64,000 bases of DNA from Limnobacter sp. MED105 (GTDB taxonomy: Bacteria; Pseudomonadota; Gammaproteobacteria; Burkholderiales; Burkholderiaceae_B). Each line of letters opens with the position of its first letter. The stretch's first letter is position 1. Location: the NCBI RefSeq assembly GCF_000170915.1, contig NZ_ABCT01000012.1:1-64000 (forward strand), in the 5' to 3' direction. Shown piece after piece: positions 8,517 to 15,988 of this stretch. Both the position numbers and the translations under genes were made by a program. The notes under the pieces were generated by a model that worked only from the letters and a program-made list of their open reading frames with translations, was not told the DNA's origin and did no database searches.

Positions 8517-8936
8517 TCATTGTGGTTGGGCATCAAAAATGGCTTTGCCAGTTTCGGGGTCGAACGGGGATGAATAATGTTCGTGCGCAATTTTCCATTC
8601 ACCGTTTTGGTGGCGCATGCACACTGTAGCCCGCATCCAGGCAACGTTTTCATTGCCAAAGTCTTGCACCGAACCGCAACGCGACAGGTAGTGGCAAAAA
8701 GCCAGGTCGCTGCTGTGTTGAATGTTCAATTGATGGATTTCAAAAATAATGCCGCCACCGCACAACTGCATGCAGTATTTCCAGTGGTCTGTGTAATTGG
8801 GTTTGCCGATGATGTGCAGCGCTTTGACTGCATCAAACGACACAATGTCATCGCTGTAATGGCTCATGATCTTGTCCAGGTTTTCATCAACCACAGCTTG
8901 CTGCCAGCTTTCCAGTACTGCCTTGATTGCGTTCAT
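8517..8936 (-). CDS. NTF2-like (SnoaL/DUF4440-type) protein
   Basis: Protein of 139 residues with the nuclear transport factor 2 fold: an N-terminal helix with WQQAVVDENLDKIMSHYSDD, then a curved sheet ending with RATVCMRHQNGEWKIAHEHYSSPF. Such proteins (YybH/SgcJ/EcaC type) bind small ligands or act as isomerase-like enzymes, or sense a ligand for ECF sigma factors. It lies between the sigma factor and the VOC gene on the same strand. RBS AAGGAG upstream of 8936 supports the start. Confidence 0.85.
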   Translation of the reverse strand: MNAIKAVLESWQQAVVDENLDKIMSHYSDDIVSFDAVKALHIIGKPNYTDHWKYCMQLCGGGIIFEIHQLNIQHSSDLAFCHYLSRCGSVQDFGNENVAWMRATVCMRHQNGEWKIAHEHYSSPFDPETGKAIFDAQPQ

Positions 8937-9011
8937 GGTTTCTCCTTGTAGGGGGTGTTTTCATGAAGTAGTCGAATGGGCAAGGCGGGATTCGACAGTT
9001 GATAAAAATAT

Positions 9012-10271
9012 TTATTTGTTTTTTGTCAGTTTGTTCTCAAGGTCACGAATGCGGTGTTGAAGAAACCGTTGTTCTGGCCCCTGCCTCGTCAAGCGTAGCG
9101 CTTCTTGATATGCGTCCTTGGCCTCCTTTAGGCGGCCAAGGCGCCGGTGAAGATCTGCGCGTGTAGCATGGGCCAAGTGGTAGTCGTGCAGGTGCCCTTG
9201 CGCCATCAGCTCGTCGAGCAGTGTCAGCCCGGCTTGCGGGCCATCGCGCATTGCAACTGCTACGGCACGATTCAACGCAACAACTGGCGAATGGGTGTGT
9301 TCAAGCAATGCGTCGTAAAGGCCAACAATTTGTATCCAGTCCGTTTCTTCGGCGTGGGAGGCCTCCGCATGCACAGCGCTGATCGCGGCTTGAAGCGTGT
9401 AGGCACCAAAGCGGCGGGTGGCCAGCGCTTGAAGTACCAGTTCGCAACCTTCGCTGATTTGTGCCTGATTCCACAATTCGCGGTTTTGATCTGCCAGCAA
9501 AATCAAATCGCCATCGGGTGTGCAGCGTGCTGCTCTGCGAGAGTCATTCAATAGCATCAATGCAAGCAGACCCACAGCTTCGGGTTCCGGCAGCAGTTCT
9601 ACCAGCAGGCGGCCCAGGCGGATGGCTTCGCTGCAGAGTTCCTTGCGAATCAGGGCTTCGCCGTTCGAGGCAGAGTAGCCTTCATTGAATACCAGATAGA
9701 TCACATGCAATACAGCATGCAAACGCTCCTGCAGCTGATCGGCTTGTGGCACTTCGTAAGGAATTTTTGCATCGCGAATTTTTGTTTTGGCGCGAACAAT
9801 GCGCTGTGCAATGGTGGGCGTGGTGCTTAAAAATGCACTGGCCACTTCTTCGGTCGAAAGTCCGCATACCTCTCGCAAAGTGAGCGCCAATTGTGCTTCA
9901 GGCGACAGGCTGGGGTGGCAGCAAGTGAATATCAAACGCAAGCGGTCGTCTTCAATGCTTTCATCATCATCTGCAGGTTCGTGGTGTAGTTGCTCAGCCA
10001 GTTCATCTGCAACATCTTCAAACGAGGTGTCGAATTTCGCACGCCGGCGAATTTGGTCAATGGCTTTAAAGCGGGCTGTTGACACCATCCAGGCGCGGGG
10101 ACTTGCGGGTATGCCGTGGCGTTGCCATTGTTGAAGGGCGATTGAGAAAGCATCGTGCATGGATTCTTCAGCCAAATCAAAGTCACCCAGTAAACGAATC
10201 AGTGTGGCCAGTATGCGGCGGGATTCAGCTTGGTAAAACGAGTCGAGCCAGGGTCGCAGGTCAGTATTCAT
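9012..10271 (-). CDS. ECF42-type RNA polymerase sigma factor with C-terminal TPR-like domain
   Basis: Sigma factor of 419 residues. Region 2 (about 10-75: RRILATLIRLLGDFDLAEESMHDAF and AWMVSTARFKAIDQIRRR) and region 4 (about 125-190: LALTLREVCGLSTEEVASAFL) are followed by a 220-residue helical extension (DUF6596/TPR-like) ending in RADLHRRLGRLKEAKDAYQEAL. This extension defines ECF42, which lacks a classical anti-sigma factor and needs the C-terminal domain for activity. The downstream NTF2, VOC and two DGPF genes form its usual target set. A perfect Fur box lies 30 bases upstream of its start, shared with the divergent TonB receptor. Confidence 0.92.
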   Translation of the reverse strand: MNTDLRPWLDSFYQAESRRILATLIRLLGDFDLAEESMHDAFSIALQQWQRHGIPASPRAWMVSTARFKAIDQIRRRAKFDTSFEDVADELAEQLHHEPADDDESIEDDRLRLIFTCCHPSLSPEAQLALTLREVCGLSTEEVASAFLSTTPTIAQRIVRAKTKIRDAKIPYEVPQADQLQERLHAVLHVIYLVFNEGYSASNGEALIRKELCSEAIRLGRLLVELLPEPEAVGLLALMLLNDSRRAARCTPDGDLILLADQNRELWNQAQISEGCELVLQALATRRFGAYTLQAAISAVHAEASHAEETDWIQIVGLYDALLEHTHSPVVALNRAVAVAMRDGPQAGLTLLDELMAQGHLHDYHLAHATRADLHRRLGRLKEAKDAYQEALRLTRQGPEQRFLQHRIRDLENKLTKNK

Positions 10272-10301
10272 GTTGTTGAAATTAACACTCGTTAATACAA
10301 A

Positions 10302-10316
10302 TGATAATAATTATCA
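10302..10316. promoter_or_regulatory. Fur box
   Basis: TGATAATAATTATCA matches the 7-1-7 Fur consensus TGATAAT-N-ATTATCA at every defined position. It lies between the divergent ECF42 sigma gene (start 10271) and the TonB receptor (start 10355), so iron may control both. Confidence 0.85.
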
Positions 10317-10354
10317 TTATAATTGGACGATTATTCATTTTTTCCAATCATCTC

Positions 10355-12508
10355 ATGATCACCCAGAATCCGAAATTAAATGGTCTCACCTTGGCTGTGT
10401 TCGCGGCTTTGTGTCCTCCTGTTTTTGCCCAAACCACCGAGTTGCCTTCCGTGCAGGTCAATGCCAGCGCCGACGCATCGGCTGAGGGTCTGGCTCCTGA
10501 ATATGCGGGTAGCCAGGTGGCCTCGGGTGGACGTGTGGGTTTGCTGGGCACTCAATCGAACATGGACACGCCATTTAATCTGACCAGCTACACCTCGAAG
10601 CTGATTCAAGACCAGCAAGCAGCCAGTGTCGGCGAGGTGTTGTTGAATGACCCGGCGGTGCGTGTGGCGCGTGGTTTTGGTAATTTTCAGCAAGTGTATC
10701 TAGTGCGGGGTTTGCCAATTTTCTCCGATGACATGTCGTACAACGGCTTGTACGGTTTGCTGCCACGCCAGTACATTGCCTCGGAATTGGTGGAACGTGT
10801 AGAAGTGCTGCGCGGTGCAAATGCATTTTTGAATGGCGCCGCGCCAGGTGGTAGTGGTTTGGGGGGTGCCATCAATGTGGTGCCCAAGCGAGCACCCAAT
10901 TACGACATCAATCAGGTGACTACAGGTGTGCAGGATGGTGGTGAAACCTATGTGGCTGGCGACTTTGCACGCCGCTTCAATGACGGTAGCACAGGTGTGC
11001 GGGCAACCTTTGCGCAGCGCGATGGTGATACCAATGTGGATGGCGAGTCGCGTGAACTGACTTTGTTTGCGATCGGCGCAGATTTTCGCAGCGACAGAAT
11101 GAGAATTTCTGCTGACCTGGGTTATCAGGATCACAAGCTACAGGCCTCGCAGCCGAATATAACGATCGGCGCTGGATTGCCCATTCCTGCAACGCCCCGT
11201 GCAGACCGCAGCATCGCGCAGCCCTGGACCTTCTCCAACGCAGAAGACACGTTTGGCACGGTGCGTGCCGAGTATGATTTCAATGAGGTAGTGACAGGCT
11301 GGTTGGCTGGTGGCGTGCGCGAAAGCAATGAAGCGGGTAATTTTTCCAACCCAACTGTCACGGATGAACAGGGCAACACCAATTCATTGCGTTTTGCCAA
11401 CGTGCGCGAGGATTCTGTTCAAACTGCCGAAGCTGGGCTGCGATTCAAGTTCCACACCGCCGGGGTGAAGCACACAGTGAATACAACCGCATCAGTTTTC
11501 GAGTTGGAGTCCAAGAACGCATTCGATTTTTCCAGCTTTGCCGGTTTCTCTAACAACATTTACAATCCGACGCCCGTTGCGGAGCCCGCCTTGGGCGCAT
11601 TCCCCAGTGGCAATTTCAACAGCCCCTTGCTGACCGAGAAAACCGAAACATCCAGCCTGGCCATTGCGGACACCATGGCATTTTTGAATGAGCAATTGTT
11701 GTTGACGCTGGGTGCACGCCACCAACAAATTGAAGCCACCAGTTTTGATGGCAATACAGGTGCGCAAACAGCCAGTTACTCTGAAAGTGCAACAACGCCT
11801 GTGGCGGGTGTGGTGTTCAAATTAAGCCCGCAGTACTCGGTGTACGCCAACTACATTGAAGGCTTGGTGAAAGGTGATACGGCACCCGCCACTGCGAATG
11901 GACAAGCGGTGACCAATGCAGGCACGGTGTTCAAACCTTACATCACGGAGCAAATTGAGCTTGGTGTGAAATATGACGGTGGCAGTGTGGGCGGTTCTGT
12001 GTCGGTGTTTCAAAGTGAAAAACCCAACTACGGCATCGACAGCTCAAACACGTTTTCACAAGTGGGCGATCAAACCAATGAGGGACTGGAGATCATGGCG
12101 TTTGGCAAAGCCAGCAAGACAGTCACGGTACTTGGTGGTTTGAGCATTTTGAACACGGATGCCGATGGTCGAGATGCCATTGGTGCCCCTTCTGCACAGG
12201 CCAATATCGGCTTGGAATGGAGCCCGGAACAGGTGCAGGGACTTGCATTCGAGACCCGCGCAATTTACACCAGCAGTCAGTATGCCAATGCGGCCAATAC
12301 GCAGGAATTGCCCTCGTGGACTCGCCTGGATTTGGGTGTGCGTTATGTGATGCCTGTAGGCAATGATCAAGCGCTGACACTGCGTGCACGTTTGGACAAT
12401 GTGACTGATCGCAATTACTGGGCATCCGCCGGTGGCTTTCCGGGTTCCGGTTACCTGACAATTGGCAACCCACGAACTTTGACGGTGTCGGCTTCGCTCG
12501 ATTTTTAA
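10355..12508 (+). CDS. TonB-dependent siderophore receptor
   Basis: Outer-membrane beta-barrel receptor of 717 residues. Signal peptide (MITQNPKLNGLTLAVFAAL, cleavage after VFA), plug domain (about 50-200, with VYLVRGLPIFSDDM and VEVLRGANAFLNGAAPGGSGLGGAINVVPKR) and a barrel ending in a C-terminal Phe (SASLDF). The frame is open upstream to 10301 through the Fur box, but the ATG at 10355 gives a proper signal peptide. The PGG-GLGGAINVVPKR plug and barrel resemble catecholate/FhuE-like receptors; the ligand is unknown. A perfect Fur box stands 40 bases upstream. The 3' end overlaps the convergent mscS gene by four bases. Confidence 0.93.
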   Translation: MITQNPKLNGLTLAVFAALCPPVFAQTTELPSVQVNASADASAEGLAPEYAGSQVASGGRVGLLGTQSNMDTPFNLTSYTSKLIQDQQAASVGEVLLNDPAVRVARGFGNFQQVYLVRGLPIFSDDMSYNGLYGLLPRQYIASELVERVEVLRGANAFLNGAAPGGSGLGGAINVVPKRAPNYDINQVTTGVQDGGETYVAGDFARRFNDGSTGVRATFAQRDGDTNVDGESRELTLFAIGADFRSDRMRISADLGYQDHKLQASQPNITIGAGLPIPATPRADRSIAQPWTFSNAEDTFGTVRAEYDFNEVVTGWLAGGVRESNEAGNFSNPTVTDEQGNTNSLRFANVREDSVQTAEAGLRFKFHTAGVKHTVNTTASVFELESKNAFDFSSFAGFSNNIYNPTPVAEPALGAFPSGNFNSPLLTEKTETSSLAIADTMAFLNEQLLLTLGARHQQIEATSFDGNTGAQTASYSESATTPVAGVVFKLSPQYSVYANYIEGLVKGDTAPATANGQAVTNAGTVFKPYITEQIELGVKYDGGSVGGSVSVFQSEKPNYGIDSSNTFSQVGDQTNEGLEIMAFGKASKTVTVLGGLSILNTDADGRDAIGAPSAQANIGLEWSPEQVQGLAFETRAIYTSSQYANAANTQELPSWTRLDLGVRYVMPVGNDQALTLRARLDNVTDRNYWASAGGFPGSGYLTIGNPRTLTVSASLDF

Positions 12509-13413
12509 TCCGACTTGACCATTCGCACATCGAGTTGCCCTGAACGCACGTGCAAGTCGCGTTGCGGGAAGGGTATTTCGATCTTGTGTTTGCGAAGCTC
12601 GGTTTCAATTTCCCACAAGAACAGGGCCTGCGTTCGTTTTGGGCGTGACATCAATTCATTGCCCACCCAAATTACCAACTCAAAGTTAAGGCTGTTGTCG
12701 CCAAACTCCACGAGCCATACCTCAGGTTTGCGAGCTGGATTGTCGGTTACAGCGCCCTCAACTCGATCAGCTGCATCCAGTGCAGCTTGCTTTACAAGAT
12801 CCTTATCGCATCCGTAGGCCACGCCAAAGGGTATATGGATTCGACGAAATTTCTCGCTGAAGCTCCAGTTGATGACCTGGCCGTTGATGAATTCTGAGTT
12901 GGGCACAATGATGTCAACATTGTCGCGTGTGGTAATGCGCGTGAACCGCAATCCGATTTCATTCACAACCCCGGTGGCACCGGAAGACATTTCAACAAAG
13001 TCGCCGATTTTCAGACTACGCTCAACAATCAGGATAATGCCCGACATGAAGTTGCTGAAAATATTCTGTAAACCAAAGCCAATACCGACACCAATGGCAC
13101 CGCCCAAAAACGCAAGGCCACTCAAGTTAAAGCCGATGTATGAAAGTCCCATTAATGTGCCCACAACCCAGATGGTGTAGCGCAGCAGGCGGCCCAGCAG
13201 ATACATGGTGGATTCATCAATCCCCTTGTAGGTTTTGCCTTTGGTGGTGCGTTGAATGATTTTTTCAACGGTGGCAGCTCCCCACCAAGCCAGCACAATA
13301 ATTGTCAAAAGACCAACAATACTGGCCATTGAAAACGTACTGTCTTCGGAATTGAACAATGGGGTGGTTAGCCACTGATAGGCCAGTGACAAGAATTCGG
13401 ACAAGGGTTCCAT
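12505..13413 (-). CDS. MscS family mechanosensitive channel
   Basis: Inner-membrane channel of 302 residues. N-terminal membrane segments (about 28-48 VGLLTIIVLAWWGAATV, 70-95 and the pore helix 100-130 LAFLGGAIGVGIGFGLQNIFSN) precede the cytoplasmic beta domain (VEMSSGATGVVNEIGLRFTRITTRDNVDIIVPNS) and an alpha/beta cage (EIPFPQRDLHVR). It is about the length of E. coli MscS. The role is release of solutes on osmotic downshock. The start has no close strong ribosome binding site. Its stop overlaps that of the TonB receptor on the other strand. Confidence 0.94.
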   Translation of the reverse strand: MEPLSEFLSLAYQWLTTPLFNSEDSTFSMASIVGLLTIIVLAWWGAATVEKIIQRTTKGKTYKGIDESTMYLLGRLLRYTIWVVGTLMGLSYIGFNLSGLAFLGGAIGVGIGFGLQNIFSNFMSGIILIVERSLKIGDFVEMSSGATGVVNEIGLRFTRITTRDNVDIIVPNSEFINGQVINWSFSEKFRRIHIPFGVAYGCDKDLVKQAALDAADRVEGAVTDNPARKPEVWLVEFGDNSLNFELVIWVGNELMSRPKRTQALFLWEIETELRKHKIEIPFPQRDLHVRSGQLDVRMVKSD

Positions 13414-13528
13414 GACGTTCCTGCTTGGTTTTAATGTACCTTTTTATTTGTAACATTGATGAGCGCGTGAAGAAACCGCTGGGGATCATATTGCGTTGCA
13501 AGATTGACCCTGCCTTGTGATTCATTCA

Positions 13529-13552
13529 AGATGTAACCGCTCAGTTACATCT
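13529..13552. promoter_or_regulatory. Perfect 9-bp palindrome, probable operator
   Basis: AGATGTAAC-CGCTCA-GTTACATCT is an uninterrupted 9+9 inverted repeat with a 6-base spacer in the 181-base gap between the divergent mscS gene and the solute-binding protein gene. It has no following T-run, so it is not a terminator. The geometry suits a dimeric repressor of unknown identity. Confidence 0.55.
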
Positions 13553-13594
13553 GTGTTGCAGTGCCTCATTCCTCCGCCTTACTGGAACAACACA

Positions 13595-14704
13595 ATGCTC
13601 ACCCGTCTCCTGTTCGTCTTGGTAGTGCTGTCTAGCACCTTTGCGCCTGGCCCCGTTTTGTCTCAAGTCAAAGGTCCGGAAATTCCTCCTAACTTAATTG
13701 GCAATGTGTCTCGCCAACTGATGAAGGAGATGAAGCCACTGGACAAACCACTGCACATCAAGATTTGCATTTTTGATATTTTGGGCAAGGCTGGTCCAGT
13801 GTTCAGCGTGGCGCAGGACATTGCGCTGGAAGCACGCAAGTGGAATGTATTTGCTGAACTCATTCCCCACACCAATGAAACGGTGGCCACAGAGTCTTTT
13901 CGCACTGGTCAGTGCGAGGCGGTGGGTATCACCACCTTGCGTGCACGTTTGTTTAACCAGTTTATGGGCAGTTTTGATGCGGTCGGTGCATTGCCTTCCT
14001 ACGATCATGTCAAAACAGCCTTGCAAGTGCTGATGGGAAGCGACGCACTTTACGATTTGTCCATTCAAGGCAAGTACCAGGTGGTGGGCATGGCCCCACT
14101 GGGCGCAGCGTATGTGATGGTGAATGACCGTGCCATTGATTCGATTGAAAAGGCTGCAGGAAAAAAAGTGGCTGTGATGGACTGGGACAAAAGCCAGGCC
14201 AAAATGATTCAGCAATTGGGTGCTCAGGCTGTGCCCAGCGACATTACAAACTTTGCACAAAAATTCAACAACGGTGTGGTTGATATTGTGGCCGCGCCAG
14301 CTGTGGCCTTTGCACCGCTGGAGCTTTATCGTGGCCTTGGCACCAAGGGCGGCGTGTACAAAATGCCGCTGTTGAACGTAACGGGTTCAGCCATTATCAA
14401 CCGCACGCGTTTGGAGAAGGAAATTCCTGATCTGGATGATCGCTTGAAAAAAATGCGCAAGTTCGGTTTGGGGTTCATTGACCAGGCATTGGACGCAGTG
14501 AGGACCATTGAAAAGCAGGTGCCCGCCAAATACTGGATGAACGTGACGCCTGCCGATCAGGAAAAATACAATGTGATGATGCAGCAGGCGCGTGTGCAAC
14601 TGACGCAAGAAGGCGTGTACGACAAACGCATGATGAGTCTGCTGAAAAAAGTGCGTTGCCACCACACACCCAGTGCTGCGGAGTGCAGCACGAATGTGGA
14701 ATAA
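13595..14704 (+). CDS. Secreted DUF6091-type putative solute-binding protein
   Basis: Protein of 369 residues with a signal peptide (MLTRLLFVLVVLSSTFAPGP, probable cleavage near VLS-Q), hence periplasmic. The body looks like a periplasmic binding fold: ICIFDILGKAGPVFSVAQDI, GQCEAVGITTLRARLFNQF, GKKVAVMDWDKSQAKMIQQLG and VVDIVAAPAVAFAPLELYRGL resemble TRAP/PBP-type lobes. The family is annotated only as a putative solute-binding protein. No transporter membrane component is adjacent. The ATG at 13595 is preferred over an upstream in-frame start because it opens the signal peptide. A strong palindrome at 13529 is probably its operator. Confidence 0.75.
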   Translation: MLTRLLFVLVVLSSTFAPGPVLSQVKGPEIPPNLIGNVSRQLMKEMKPLDKPLHIKICIFDILGKAGPVFSVAQDIALEARKWNVFAELIPHTNETVATESFRTGQCEAVGITTLRARLFNQFMGSFDAVGALPSYDHVKTALQVLMGSDALYDLSIQGKYQVVGMAPLGAAYVMVNDRAIDSIEKAAGKKVAVMDWDKSQAKMIQQLGAQAVPSDITNFAQKFNNGVVDIVAAPAVAFAPLELYRGLGTKGGVYKMPLLNVTGSAIINRTRLEKEIPDLDDRLKKMRKFGLGFIDQALDAVRTIEKQVPAKYWMNVTPADQEKYNVMMQQARVQLTQEGVYDKRMMSLLKKVRCHHTPSAAECSTNVE

Positions 14705-14725
14705 AGTGGCTCACCTTGCGCTGTT

Positions 14726-15988
14726 TTATTGCCGCAGGTAACTGGTTGCCTGGCGTTGTGCCAGGCGAATCAAGTCGCCTTGGGCAATCGACACATCAAT
14801 CAGGTGGAAGCCCCAGTTGGTGCCGCCAATAAACTCACCGGGATAGTCGTCTGCACGGGGATCATCGGGGTCGGCAACAATGCTGGCTTCCAGATAGCTG
14901 ACCCCGTTGGGCCCCACCTTGCATTCGCCCTTGATCTGCCCGGGCATGGAGTAGTAGGGCGTGGGAATGGTGAGGTTGCTGATCGGGTTGGCATACGGCC
15001 CACCAGGTCCGCGCGGAATCAGCAACACGCGAAACACCGGTGGTTGCTGGCGCGGCACAATTGGAAACAGGTCGGCTTGCCCGCCCGCCAGGGCAGCAGG
15101 GTTGGTACACAGCACTTGCGTGCCTTCTTCACTGCTTAAGCCGAAACGTGGATCTTCAAGTTGAGGATCGCCTGCGCGGTAGGTGACGTAGGCCACGACA
15201 CAGCCCAGTTGGTTTGCACTTCGGCAGGCGGGTACTTTTTGAAATGAAGCGCCAACGTCGCGACCAGTGGGCACCAGTACATTGGTACCAGGAATGTGTG
15301 CGGAGATAAACCTGCTCAGCAAGGCGGGGCGGGTTTCAATTTCCTCGGCGATCAGCCTGCGCAAAATACCCGATCCCTGGGAGTGTCCTACCAGAATGAA
15401 ACCACGTCCTTCGCTTTGGTTGGCAATGTATTCCTTGAAGGCATCGAGCACATCGGCATAGGCGACTTCGCCTGCGTTGGGTGCAATGTCAATGCCACCC
15501 AGGGCGCCCGTGAATGTAGTCAGTCCCAGTGCAGTCAGGGTGCGTTGGCGGTACACCGGTGCAAACTGGCGGCACACTTCGCCATAGCGGCCAAATTGCA
15601 ATGCTGTGGTTTGTTGTTCTTGCAGGTCGTCATTCAAATCCGAATTGCCAGCCAGGTCGATGCTGGTGGTGGGGTACACATAAAAGCAGTCCACTGGTGG
15701 CGCAGCTGCCGGTGTATAGCTTAGCGTGGTGGCAGAGGCATCGCTGGCCACAGCGGTGCTGTCAAAGTTGCCATTGCACACATTGCTGCTTCCGAATAAA
15801 TCGGGGTGGCACAACCAATTGCTGGTGCCGGTGTACAGGGTGCTTTGATAGCCCGGGAACGGATTGGTGGTGTTGGCCGCGCTTGCACCCACACGCGAGC
15901 CTGCGCTGTTTGAATTACTCGAGTCGCCGCCGCATGCAGACAGCAGCAGCGATGCGGCTGCGAGGCTGGATAAAAGTCGATAAATCAC
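14726..15988 (-). CDS. DUF3089 lipoprotein, alpha/beta hydrolase-like
   Basis: Lipoprotein of 420 residues: signal MIYRLLSSLAAASLLLSACGG with lipobox LLSAC (Cys19) and a Ser/Asn-rich linker. The body carries CFYVYPTTSID and the nucleophile elbow FILVGHSQGSGIL (GHSQGS), characteristic of DUF3089 alpha/beta hydrolases. The start is GTG with GGAGGG upstream and overlaps the ceramidase stop by four bases (GTGA), so the two secreted proteins are translationally coupled. A lipase or esterase role on released lipids is inferred from that pairing. Confidence 0.88.
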   Translation of the reverse strand: MIYRLLSSLAAASLLLSACGGDSSNSNSAGSRVGASAANTTNPFPGYQSTLYTGTSNWLCHPDLFGSSNVCNGNFDSTAVASDASATTLSYTPAAAPPVDCFYVYPTTSIDLAGNSDLNDDLQEQQTTALQFGRYGEVCRQFAPVYRQRTLTALGLTTFTGALGGIDIAPNAGEVAYADVLDAFKEYIANQSEGRGFILVGHSQGSGILRRLIAEEIETRPALLSRFISAHIPGTNVLVPTGRDVGASFQKVPACRSANQLGCVVAYVTYRAGDPQLEDPRFGLSSEEGTQVLCTNPAALAGGQADLFPIVPRQQPPVFRVLLIPRGPGGPYANPISNLTIPTPYYSMPGQIKGECKVGPNGVSYLEASIVADPDDPRADDYPGEFIGGTNWGFHLIDVSIAQGDLIRLAQRQATSYLRQ

